NCBI RefSeq assembly: GCF_040412425.1
Contig: NC_089743.1
Location: 85,634,971 to 85,698,970, forward strand
Direction: 5' to 3'
DNA from: Macrobrachium rosenbergii
Taxonomy: Eukaryota > Arthropoda > Malacostraca > Decapoda > Palaemonidae
Length of the DNA stretch: 64,000 bases
Made by a program: the position numbers and the translations under genes. Positions 13,184 to 23,481 of the stretch are shown here, piece by piece (within the stretch, counting starts at the first letter, position 1; the number at the start of each line of letters is the position of its first letter). The notes under the pieces are model-generated. The model was not told the DNA's origin and did not search any database. It was given only the letters and a program-made list of their open reading frames with translations.

Positions 13184-13211
<28 letters not shown>
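13184..13211. repeat. (GA)n microsatellite in P1
   Basis: The homologous position in P2 holds a CA-GA compound tract (32895-32948). Confidence 0.95.
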
Positions 13212-13215
<4 letters not shown>

Positions 13216-13941
13216 TGTTTTCCTGTCAGCGTGGTTCGCTCGATTCTGAAACAAGAAAACGCATTACAAAGTAATGCGGAAGATTTAGGATGTTGCCGAG
13301 GAAAAGCTCTGGACGCCAAATGGTTTAAAATTGCAATGTCCTTTGGGTTACAGACGAGAGGCAGGCGTGCGTTCGGTGAATAAATATTTTGTTTGCACGA
13401 CGGAGATGAATATATCAATTCACATTTAAGCTTTCAAGCATATAAAAAAAAGCCTGTGATTTGAGACTGAATTCCATGGAGGTTGGGGTACGCAAGGAAC
13501 TCTAAATGACTATACAGGCCTTTTTATAATAATTTTGATTTATATTGACAACGCTGCGCATTTCAAGTGTCAGGAAATTAAGTTCTCTGGAATATCACAT
13601 TTGCATAAAAGCCGTGAGGGAGTTGAAGAAGACTAGATTTTGATTGATTGATTTGAATTATGACTGCTAAAACTGGCTTTACATAAAAATATTTTGCCTT
13701 TTTGTAAAATGCACTACATTAGCTCCAGATTTCTCTCCTCTGATATGAAGGTGTTTCTTTTCTTTATCGTTATTTTACTAATATCTGATGTCACTAATAT
13801 CTGATGTAAATATGTGATTGCATTTCTTATTGTCTCTACATTATTATATTCATTAATAAATTAATAATTTTAATACGAAACAGAACTAAACTTTCTGCTC
13901 ATTTTTAATGCTGTTAAATATTATATTTTGATTTAATAATT

Positions 13942-14033
13942 CTTCTTCGTTTTAACGTGCTTTTTCCCATTTTTACATGGGGTAACCACGATGCCTTCTT
14001 TTGAAGGACTTTGATTTGGCGTTCTGGTACCTA
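13942..14033 (-). mobile_element. SINE-C 3' fragment inserted in P1
   Basis: TTCTTCTTCGTTTTAACGTG, CATGGGGTAACCACGATGCC and TTGAAGGACTTTGATTTGGC match the left part of the SINE-C at 42302. P2 lacks it: P2 reads straight from TTTTGATTTAGTAG to GACCTAAATTC. So it arrived after P1 and P2 separated. Confidence 0.75.
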
Positions 14034-14997
14034 AATCCTGTATTGAACAAAATTCAACTTGGTAAAACTTCCTTAAACTAGCGTTTATGGTTATCAGATT
14101 ACTAATGGCAGTGTAGTGCATGTCCGATAAGTAAGCTGTAGCAGGGGCGGCATTTATAACCTCAGTAGAGGCCCCTGATGTATAAATTAATATTGAAACG
14201 ATGTTAATTTACACAGGAAGCTAATTATGCAAATCGGATGTTTCAAATTAGTCTTATGTAAGTAACTGTAATTTTTAAAACGGAAATTAGCGACTCTAAG
14301 TGGAGTTGTTGGATTCACATTAACTAATTAAGAAGAATAAGATTGTTAATAATATTCCTTAGATGTCGTTTAGCAGCTACAGAGAATTATGCTCGTATAT
14401 GGATAATGGTGAATTTTTGATGTTTCTGTAAAACACCGTGTACACCATTTCGCTAATTTTGGCATTCAAGTTCGCGCACAGATTTCACGCTCTCAGTATG
14501 ATGAATAAAATCATACTGGTTGGGTAATGGATTAGAATTCATTTTTCTCTGCATATACACAAAATGTTTGCTCACGTAACTTCACAGTTTCATCACTATC
14601 ATTAATCTTTAACCTGGCCTTTTTGATGGATGTTTTGTGTCCAAAACTGAAATGCATTATAGCAGTTCCTAAAATGTTTGCTGGATTAGAGCTTCCTAGA
14701 ACGTAATGCAATAATCTGGCTATCCCTCTGCAGAACACGAATTCTCTTTTTAATTTATTTTTCATTTGTCGTAAATCAAGCTGTAAATCGATGGACCTCC
14801 CTGACATTTTAGTAATGTTATCAAGATCATTTTCGTTTCTGATATTTCCCTGATACTGCTGACGTCAGCTACAGTGCCTGTTGCATACAGTCTGAATTCC
14901 TGACGTACAGAAATGGGGAATTAGAATGAACCTCGTAAAAAGCTGAACTTAATGAATTCTAAAACATAAAGCAGATAAGGTCTCCAACTTTCCACTG

Positions 14998-15050
14998 AGA
15001 GCTGTTAATCACCTCAGTGGTCTGGTTAAACTAAGATATACTTTTTTTTC
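14998..15050 (+). mobile_element. Short SINE-A 3' fragment inserted in P1
   Basis: GAGAGCTGTTAATC, CAGTGGTCTGGTTAAACTAA and GATATACTTTTTTTTC. P2 has no such sequence between CTAACTTTCC and CAACAATGTGG (34552-34573). Confidence 0.8.
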
Positions 15051-16079
15051 AGCAATGTGGAGCAGCGAGAGGAATTAGTGGGTCTAGGGCGGACTTGCGT
15101 GATTTTTCGGTAAGCTACTGCATCTGGTGTTTCAAAATATGTTATTATGTGACTGCATGGGAAGTTAACCAGTGATTATTTGGTGACTGAAGCTAATTTA
15201 ATAAGATCATAAATGCCCCCTCACGACGAACAATCGACGTTTGCGCCAAGGGGCAAGGCCAGTGTCTTGGTAGGATAAGTTTTTTTTTAGTGCAAGGGGT
15301 CACAAGAAATATGCCAATCACAATTCACTGAAAAGTGAAGATCCATAAATAAGTAAATGGAATCTACGATGTGAAGTGAGATAATGTTTTAAAATGGCTG
15401 ATAGAAGGAGATTATTTGAAATTGAGAATGAACTTTTGAAAAGTAATTAAAAGTAGATATAATAGCAGGTAGGTGATATTGTTGTAAGGGTGGATGAAGT
15501 GAAAGACGAGTTCATTGGTAAGATCGAAGAGGTATTAAATATTAATACGTGTATTCTTCGCGTCCTAGTTCGGTCAAAAAAGAAGAGGACTAATAAGAAA
15601 AATCGACCTGAAGGTGATGAGTGGAGCGTTCAAGGAAAATAAGACATAACTGAGGCTTGCCGAGAAATTCAAGTTCCTGTCAACAGATTTTCGTGCAAAT
15701 AATTGGTTATGAAGTTTGAGCTTCAGTGGAACAGCGATGATATTGCAGGTGAAACTGATAATATTGACAACGTAATATTGCTAATCTCGCAAACAACCTG
15801 GTTCATAATAACATAAGATAAACTTCAAGTAAGGAACATATAACGTAACAGACTTATATCACTTCACCGTTACTTTCTGTTGTAAAAGGTGTTGTTACAG
15901 AGAACAGAAAATCCCTGCCAGGGAGAGAGAGTATGATCCATATTTCCGAAAATGTTCAGCCCATCATAAGACAAAGGGCCGTAACAATATTTTATAAAAC
16001 ATCTTAAACTGTAGATTCCAAAAATCTGTAGCGAATCCTGCAGTAAATGAATAATGATGGAGATCATTAAAGCAGGAGA

Positions 16080-16340
16080 TTGGTAGGATTAGAATCAGAA
16101 ATGAACATAGATACGTCTTCTGAATATTTGCAAACAAAATGTGGTCTTATAAGTCTTAAGTGTGTGGAAAAAACACATCATAAATTCGAAACCTTGATGA
16201 AGAAAAATTTTGATGTCTATTCACTTACTGATTCTTGGTTAGGTGAACCCAATAACGATAAAAATCCTTGAAATACGATTTTACATGTTTATAGGAAAGG
16301 CAGAAGAGCCGAAGGAGCAGAAATCCTTGTTTTTATATTA
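16080..16340 (+). pseudogene. Possible LINE endonuclease N-terminal trace
   Basis: A 63-codon open stretch contains LKCVEKTHHKFETLMKK, NFDVYSLTDSWLGE and, after a stop, VYRKGRR. This resembles the start of an APE-type endonuclease of non-LTR retrotransposons, where a residue string ending in ISLTETWL is followed by an RKDR-like motif. The counterpart in P2 (about 35700-35930) is more decayed. Catalytic residues further downstream and any reverse transcriptase are missing. If correct, P1/P2 derive in part from an old LINE 5' half. The similarity is short and could be chance. Confidence 0.35.
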
Positions 16341-16866
16341 TTTTCAAGAACCAAGTTGGATACATGAAATCCAGTGAGAATATTTCTATATTAAAAAGTT
16401 GATTAAAAACACTCTTGCTCATTAACTGCTATACCAAAAATAAACAATAATGATGATTTATGAGTGTTTTCATAAACGGAGTGGGCCAAATTGCAAATAA
16501 ACAAGTAAAAAGTACCTAATATTACCCAGCAAAAACTCTCGCCTTTCAACTTGTAAGGAGCACTCTACATTGACTCCACTTTCCCAACTCATTTACCTAG
16601 CGTATTCACTAACATATGTGAAAGTTTCACCCTGAGTGAACTGACGAGTCTCTCTGAGTCGGTTATTTTGAATGGAGAAAGACACCATATCTCCTCTATC
16701 CTAAAGGAAGGCCCTCTTCCCATTCCAATCGGGCCACTAGTTGAATTTTGTGTCAGTTTCACAAATTTTCATCTGATGATTCTCTCTTGCTTCAGTGAAT
16801 AAAACGGCATGCTCTCTTCCTCTTTCTTCGTCTATGTTTTGCGTGGGTATGTGTGTCAGTGTGGGT

Positions 16867-16868
<2 letters not shown>

Positions 16869-16924
<56 letters not shown>
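16869..16924. repeat. (GA)n microsatellite in P1
   Basis: About 55 bp of GA. P2 (36859-36883) and P3 (CT strand, 41711-41787) carry a tract at the same place. Confidence 0.96.
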
Positions 16925-16927
<3 letters not shown>

Positions 16928-17081
16928 CATGTATTCGTCCAAGAAAATAGCCCTAATAAATGTGTCTGAATTCGGCAGGTATATACAGTATATGTATGAA
17001 CACTAAGGCTTTGTAGTGACATGCGTATCCAAAAATGTGGAGAATTCAATACATTAAGATGGCATTTAGCTAATTACACGT

Positions 17082-17120
17082 ATATGTATATATATATATG
17101 TATATATATATGTATATATC
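17082..17120. repeat. Short TATATG/TA repeat
   Basis: Imperfect TATATATATG units. Confidence 0.8.
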
Positions 17121-17919
17121 ACCGTAAGGAGAAAATACCAGACAGTAGGTGATATGGGTAAACCCATAGACCTATGAGTGACAGGAGAGTTTTGACCATT
17201 CACAGTCTAACCTGCTTCAAGGGCCTTTGTGTGTCCCATAGAAACACACATGGGGGATAGATAGATGTTTTCCTGTATTAATCTTAAGATTCAATGTATC
17301 TCCAGCTGAGTCCTCTGGACCCTTCTTCTGGACGCACCTGTTTCCTAGTCCTCAGGTATACACCGACGTTGCCGCCTGGAGTGATACCTCCAGCAACAAC
17401 TGCCATCTTCAGTTCAGTTCAACTCCAACTAGCAGTTGTTACTCACGGGTGACCTTTGCCCGAATAACCCCAGAGCAGGGTGACTGCGCCACTCACACTT
17501 TCTCACACTTTCCCACACTAGATAGATTGTGCCAATTCCCGGACGTCACCAGTAATTTGGGTCACATTAACGTAAGGTTGTCTGTGCAAGCAAAACCAGG
17601 AAGAAAGGAAGGTACGTGCCCCAGAAGGGAAATAGGTTGGCCAGTATCTTTTCTTTGACTCGTTTTATCATCTCTCTCTCGCACATTTTATTGTCTCAGT
17701 AACTTCTTGTCTTTTCAACTTAAACATTGAATTTCCCTCCAACTTTTGCATTTATTCACTTACAGAGTATAGTCTCACTGTTAGTCTTACCTGGAACTGT
17801 CTCATTCCAGGAGTGTTATCAGTGCTTCTGTTTTTCCTATTGCCTGAAGAATCTGCCCTACCAGGGTTGATAGAAATATTGCCTAATTGGCTTCAAGGAC
17901 CGCTTTTACGTGGCCAGTT
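17121..17919. other. Unrecognised DNA, moderately GC-rich
   Basis: No domain or repeat family recognised. An open frame at 17449-17658 has no identifiable domain. Confidence 0.45.
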
Positions 17920-18067
17920 GTCGTAATTGTGATGCACTGTCCACGTCACTCAGTCACTGCTGTTCCAGTAGTCGTAATTGTGATGCATTGTCCACGTCAC
18001 TCAATCACTGCTGTTCCAGTAGTCGTAATTGTGATGCACTGTCCACGTCACTCAATCACTGCTGTTG
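17920..18067 (+). repeat. 51-bp tandem repeat, about 2.9 units
   Basis: Units start GTCGTAATTGTGATGCA at 17920, 17971 and 18022 and are nearly identical. 51 is a multiple of three, so two frames stay open through the array (a 17-residue repeat such as PVVVIVMHCPRHSITAV). Nothing else suggests it is coding. Confidence 0.95.
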
Positions 18068-18303
18068 TGTTATTTCCATGTTAATTAATTTAGTGAAAGT
18101 GTCCATTTTTCCTTGGTAATTTCTTCCATGTTGTTATTGTAAATAATAAATTACTGTTAAGTAAATCACTTTCACTTGGCGACCTTCAATTTATTGCTTA
18201 ATCTTGCGTTTTATCAGCTTATGTGTTTGCAAGGGGTTTTCTTGTAAGGATAAAATATTACTTCAAGGCCCAGTACACAGTCATCCCCTCAGAAGCCAGT
18301 AAG

Positions 18304-18510
<207 letters not shown>

Positions 18511-18511
<1 letters not shown>

Positions 18512-18824
18512 ATACATAATACTATCTTTGTACTTAGAAAAACTTTTTTAGTCTAACATGCTGGGGAGATCTACAAGAGTGAACAGTTTTAAGCTATGAA
18601 ACCGTTCTAGCCAAAAAATTTATTTTGAAAGTTCAGCTCAGAGCATTTGTAGCAGAACCCTTTCAGTTGCACATTCATTTAATCCCAGCTTTTAATTCGC
18701 TTGGAAAAGGATGTCTCTGCAACAATTCAATAAAAAACAAGGGTTTCTTTCATCCACAGATCATTCACCAGCCTTCTTTATCTTATGCACAAGTAGAAAA
18801 CTGACAAATAGAGAATGCCAAAAC

Positions 18825-18828
<4 letters not shown>
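18511..18828 (+). mobile_element. Dispersed repeat R6, copy 1
   Basis: Aligns with 37934-38265: ATAATACATAATA, TTTGTACTT, TTTTTTAGTC, AGATCT, GAGCATTTGTA versus AGGCATTTGTA, GGATGTCTCTGCAACAA versus GAATGTCTCTCCAACAA, GCACAAGTAGA and AATGCCAA. Both copies start directly at a TA array. Class unknown. Confidence 0.7.
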
Positions 18829-18907
<79 letters not shown>

Positions 18908-18919
18908 GTATATATATAT
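18829..18919. repeat. (TA)n microsatellite
   Basis: About 90 bp of TA, separating R6 copy 1 from the next fragment. Confidence 0.96.
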
Positions 18920-19020
18920 CACAAAACAAGTGAAAAATAAAGAGACAGGGTGTAGGTCTGACCGGTTTCGACTTTATTTCCAAGCCTTCGTCAATGGCTT
19001 GGTAATAAAGTCCGAGTAAC
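18920..19020 (-). mobile_element. Unclassified element edge (GTCGAAACCGGTC type)
   Basis: On the minus strand: AAGCCATTGACGAAGGCTTG, AAATAAAGTCGAAACCGGTC and GACCTACACCCTGTCTC. This kind of palindromic edge, lying next to TA repeats, recurs in my memory of decapod sequence. I cannot assign it to a class from the window alone. Confidence 0.4.
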
Positions 19021-19553
19021 GAACTGAATCGATGTCTTTTTAAAAGAAATATAGAAAGACAAAGCCTGTGAACATTAACTTCCCGACTGGTTTTTGAGGT
19101 GTTAAAAAAATTGAAAGGGTAAGATATATGTAGATAACTAGTTGGTAAAAAGTAGATGAAAGGGTGGATCAGACAATTTTGAGAAAATCTGGTCCTGTGG
19201 AAAGACTAATGACCAATAGTGGTGGAAAGAGTGTGTCAGTTCGACAACTGCAAGGAGACTGGAATGGGTGGGTACTAGTGGACTTTGAACTGAATGGGAT
19301 GCAGAGGGTTTATATAAAAAAAGGATGCTTCTTGATATACAGGTAACTCTAGTGCGTACAAGTTGAATGGCACAGTAAATGTAGGCATTGCTGGTGAGCC
19401 AATGTTGGTGTGAGAAGCGTCTGATGTCCTGGAAGATTTCTGGTGGGGAGCTTCAACCACAATTCTTCGGTTATAAGGCAAATGTGGTACTTTCCTCTCT
19501 TGTTATTTTCTTGCGCCACTCCCTCTTGATGGATACTGATTGCTGTAGAAGAT

Positions 19554-19554
<1 letters not shown>
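19021..19554. other. Unrecognised DNA
   Basis: An open frame at 19164-19346 (60 codons) and a minus-strand frame at 19275-19481 have no recognisable domain. Not called as genes. Confidence 0.4.

Positions 19555-19615
<61 letters not shown>
19555..19615. repeat. (CA)n-(TA)n microsatellite
   Basis: Short CA run followed by about 45 bp of TA. Confidence 0.95.
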
Positions 19616-19617
<2 letters not shown>

Positions 19618-19739
19618 CTACCATGCATTACAGACACAACAAGATATAATAAGAATTAAAATTTTTTTTTTAGACACAACAATGTCCTAACACGAAAACA
19701 TCGAGTATACAAATTTTATTATAATTAACCGAGTATTAT

Positions 19740-19990
19740 TCAAAACCCTGATCAGCTCCTGAAGGCGTACTGGGATCCAGTTCTCTGAGACATGGCATTT
19801 GCATATTTGTGTAGGGAGGATTACAGAACACCAGAATGTTCAGCCTTTTGTGCACCAGATCAATCTGGAGGGTGCATAAATTACCATGGCGATTGCTAAT
19901 GGATTTTTGACTTACGCGTTGGTAGCATTTTTTCTTATGTAACAAAAGAACTATCAGGTATTACTGTAAGTTATGTGACTGATTTCTTAA
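19740..19990 (+). mobile_element. Dispersed repeat R4, copy 2
   Basis: GGGATCCAGTTCTCTGAGAC, ATGGCATTTGCATATTTGTG, TTTTGTGCACCAGATCAAT and ATAAATTACCATGGCGATTG match the other R4 copies. Confidence 0.75.
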
Positions 19991-21007
19991 TGTTGATTGT
20001 CATTCATATTTAAGTACACTACAGTAGTTGCTTACGGGTAGGAAAAGAATGTGACTTTTACCAAGTTTTGAACATTTATAGGATTTATAATTTGACTTCC
20101 GACTGATTTATAAACGTGACATGAAAATTCAATGCTCGGGTGAATTACATCTGGGCAAATTACTCTTGAAATTATATTTACAATTACTTTTATATCTTAG
20201 GATAAGAATAACTGTTTCGATACGCAAATTTTATTGTAGCTACAAAATGAGCAATGTAAAGATTAATATCTATATTCTTTATAAAGAGAGCAGTAGACAC
20301 AAATGAGGGAACAGAGAATCTCAATATTCCTTGATGCAATTCAAGCTAATTACTAACATCTGACATGTCATGACAGTATTTCCTAATTTTCCCGAAGGTT
20401 ATTACCGGCTCGCTAATTCGTGGTCTTATACTCAATTAGCAAACTAAGGACGTGCAAGTTTTGAGAGTTCCCAAAATTACTGATCCTATGCCATGCATCC
20501 ATATTAGAATGTGTATAATATTATTTACGTTTTAATGAACCTGAAAAATACAGTTTCATGTATTTCTTTTTGTTATTTTTTTAATTGGCTGCATATGGGG
20601 ATGATCTGTTACACAATTCTTTGTTATTTTGTTATGTCAAATAAATGTATATATTGCAAATGCGTCCCTGCAGTTTCTATTAATCACCCCATTCATTAAT
20701 CATCAGCGTGAGCACTTCGTCGCATATTTTGTGCTGCACACCATTTGCATACTTTCAACATACGTCAAGTCAGCGGCGTTAAAGCTTCGTAAAAGCAATA
20801 AATTTTGCATATTCTCCTTTAGTGATAGCTGCCCTCTTATCCTTCTCATTTTTATTTTCAGTATCTACGAGCTACGAAGGATTTCTGATTTTGATCTCTC
20901 TTAGGAATTGGATGTGTTCCTCGTTTTAATCATTATAAGCCCTCTTCCTCTATTGTAACAGTAAGTATCAAAAGGCTGATTCCTATAGTTACTGACGCAC
21001 AAATAAG
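19991..21007. other. Unrecognised AT-rich DNA
   Basis: About 1 kb without repeats shared elsewhere in the window and without coding similarity. Confidence 0.5.
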
Positions 21008-21452
21008 TTAAGTATACATTAGTTTAACCCAGTGGTTCTTAAACTTTTTCTGCCTTGCGCCCCCCTCTGCATTATGTATAGACCCCACGCCCCCCTACCC
21101 ATGAAATTTTTGGCAACTTTAATCTATAAACAATATGTTGTCTATTTGTATGCTATTATACTTATCATAACAATAAAAGACAATTCACAAACAAGATTTG
21201 AAATTAAAATTGACTAAAATTTTGAATTTTTGGCATGTTTTGAGATAATAAATGGAAAATATATGGAAGCAGTGATAACGTTTTTGGCAATTTTGTAATT
21301 AACATCACAAATTAAAACAGTAATAGGCACCATCTGGCAACTCTGCTTGCGCCCCCCTTGGAAGCTTCTGGCGCCCCCCTATGGGGGCGCGCCCCCCAGT
21401 TTAAGAATCACTGGACCAGACCACTGAGCTGATTAACAGCTCTCCTAGGGCA
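21008..21452 (-). mobile_element. SINE-A 3' fragment interrupted by a MITE
   Basis: AGTTAAGTATACATTAGTTT (21008-21027) and AGACCACTGAGCTGATTAAC (21418 onward) are consecutive parts of the SINE-A 3' end in minus orientation. They are separated by the 384-bp MITE at 21030-21413. Homology stops after CAGCTCTCCTAGGGC, so the 5' part of the SINE is missing. Confidence 0.85.
21030..21413. mobile_element. hAT-like MITE, 384 bp
   Basis: Terminal inverted repeats CAGTGGTTCTTAAACT (left) and AGTTTAAGAATCACTG (right, reverse complement CAGTGATTCTTAAACT) match 15 of 16. The subterminal regions are C-rich (GCGCCCCCCT type). CAGTGGTTCTTAA termini are typical of non-autonomous hAT elements. The expected 8-bp target duplication is not visible: comparison with intact SINE-A copies suggests at most a duplication of about 4 bp (AACC/GACC). 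No transposase. Confidence 0.75.
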
Positions 21453-21741
21453 CAGAAATTGATCTTTTATATGATGAAAAATATTTTCCATCTGGAATTT
21501 GACCGGAAGAGTTGTATACAGATCCAGATAGTATTCAAACTCAGGTTTCCTATTCTTACCACCTTTCTTCTCTACTAGAGCTTCTCTACTAGAGCTTTAA
21601 ATGAACGACTAGCAGTGGCCTTTTGCAACTCATTTACCAACTGTTTTCACTGTTTACATTTGACAAGTTTTTCTCTCTCGCTTTTACTCCCTCGTCCGAA
21701 TGTCTGCCTGAAGACAGAAACACCATCATTCTCAGCTATTC

Positions 21742-22021
21742 AGTTCTTCATTGGAGGGGTGGGTAGAGCTCTCGGCTAGCACGCTGTTGGCCCAGCGTTC
21801 GACTCTCCGACCGGCCAATGAAGAATTAGAGGAATTTATTTCTGGTGATAGAAATTCAGTTCCCGTCATAATGTGGTTCGGATTCCACAATAAGCTGTAG
21901 GTCCCGTTGCTAGGTAACCAGTTGGTTCTTTGCCACGTTAAGTAAATCTAATCCTTCGGGCCAGCCCTAGGAGAGCTGTTAATGAGCTTAGTGGTCTGGT
22001 TAAACTAAGATATGCTTAACT
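21742..22021 (+). mobile_element. SINE-A, full-length copy
   Basis: The 5' end is tRNA-related: GGTGGGTAGAGCTCTCGG resembles an A box region and GCGTTCGACTCTCC matches a B box. The body follows (CCAATGAAGAATTAGAGGAA, TTTCTGGTGATAGAAATTC, ATGTGGTTCGGATTCC, CCGTTGCTAGGTAACC, TTCGGGCCAGCCCTAGGAG). The 3' end is GTTAAACTAAGATATGCTTA. Length is about 280 bp. No clear target duplication. Confidence 0.9.
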
Positions 22022-22218
22022 TACAGTGTTCCAATTTTTGTTTTCACTGCTTACATGTTAAAGAGACTTCATCAATTCTGATTTAATGACTCGCTCTCGT
22101 TTCACCGTATGAAATGATATACACTCTTTCTCCTGCTTTTGACAAATGTTGTTAGTGTGTAAGTGTGCGAGAATCAATGTAAAAGTAATGTTGAAATCAG
22201 AGAACATAAAGAGAAAGT

Positions 22219-22462
22219 TAAGTTAAGCATACCTTAGTTTAACCGGACCACTGAGCTGATTAACAGCTCTCCTAGGGCTGGCCCGAAGGATTAGATTTAT
22301 TTTACGTGGCTAAGAGCCACTTGGTTCCCTAGCAACGGGACCTACAGCTTATTGTGGAATCCGAACCACATTATACCGAGAAATGAATTTCTATCACCAG
22401 AAATAAATTCCTCTAATTCTTCATTGGCCGGCCGGAGACTCGAACTCGGGCCTAGCAGAGTT
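22219..22462 (-). mobile_element. SINE-A copy lacking its first ~40 bp, with target duplication
   Basis: It reads through to ACTCGAACTCGGGCCTAGCA and then stops inside the tRNA-like head. ATAAAGAGA occurs at 22206-22214 and 22471-22479 and probably marks the target duplication. It lies in inverted orientation to the copy at 21742-22021, 197 bp away. Confidence 0.88.
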
Positions 22463-22479
22463 CCTAAAATATAAAGAGA

Positions 22480-22984
22480 GGTGAATACTGGTATACAAAT
22501 GGGAATACTGGAGAAATGAAATAAGACTCTTATGGTATTTCAATGCATGTTCATGGTCATCGGCAAAATAAACCATTATTTCTTTCGTCTTTATGACCAA
22601 ATTCTAACCAGCTGAAAAGTGCAGTAAATACTAAATTACGAAAGCATGGAAGTCAAGTTCTGTATTTGGATGTGACAGCCTAAATCATTTAGTTAGGGAG
22701 ATTATTCCGTAAATATGCAAAAAGGGAAAAGACGAACACTTATCTTATACAACAACTTCATTCGGTATGTTTTCGTAAAATATATTTCCTTTGATGCGAG
22801 CCTGAACTTCAACGAAACGCCGAGCGTCCTTCCCAGAGGGAATCATATGGGAATCGGCAAACCACACAAGAGGAATCAGACAAGGGATTTCAACAGAAGA
22901 ACGGAATCATGATTCCCAAAGGAATACTGACGAGAAAGAATACGCAGAATCACTTCTTAAAAGAAGAAACTATCTGGAAAAAGG
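22480..22984. other. Unrecognised DNA
   Basis: No family recognised. A 65-codon frame at 22715-22912 has no domain. Confidence 0.45.
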
Positions 22985-23007
22985 AGAAGCGGCGTTTAGT
23001 GACTGGA

Positions 23008-23060
<53 letters not shown>

Positions 23061-23072
23061 TTTAGTGAGAAT

Positions 23073-23138
<66 letters not shown>

Positions 23139-23167
23139 AAACTGAGAATGACATTTAGTGACTGAGT

Positions 23168-23231
<64 letters not shown>

Positions 23232-23253
23232 AGCGACGTTTAGTGACTGGAAT

Positions 23254-23315
<62 letters not shown>

Positions 23316-23337
23316 GAGAAGACGTTTAGTGTTTAGT

Positions 23338-23397
<60 letters not shown>

Positions 23398-23423
23398 GAG
23401 AAGCGACGTTTAGTGACTGGAAT

Positions 23424-23476
<53 letters not shown>
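22985..23476 (+). repeat. GA minisatellite array, left part
   Basis: About six GA runs of 25-65 bp separated by a recurrent spacer based on GGAGAAGCGACGTTTAGTGA followed by CTGGAATA. Some spacers are shortened (AAGAGTTTAGTGAGAATA) or altered. The same unit builds 25326-25957, on the other side of the LINE. Confidence 0.92.

Positions 23477-23477
<1 letters not shown>

Positions 23478-23481
<4 letters not shown>

Larger units (their letters stand above)
12803..17040 (+). repeat. Paralogous block P1
   Basis: Alignable over most of its length, in the same orientation, with 32563-36935 (P2). Shared landmarks in order include TATTTCTCTCA(C/T)GAGCCC, GAAAACGCATTA, TGTCCTTTGGGTTAC, GACGGAGATGAATAT, GAGGCCCCTGATGTA, CATAAATGCCCCCTCACGA, TTTGCGCCAAGGGGC, AATTCAAGTTCCTG and ATGTATTCGTCCAAGAAAAT. 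Divergence is substantial, so the duplication is old. Lineage-specific insertions are listed separately. P1 may be an old large element (see the endonuclease trace at 16080) or a segmental duplicate. Confidence 0.8.

Noticed and set aside
17449..17658. A GC-richer 69-codon frame considered as a host exon
   Set aside because: No domain or convincing splice context that I can judge by eye, and nothing adjoining supports a gene model.
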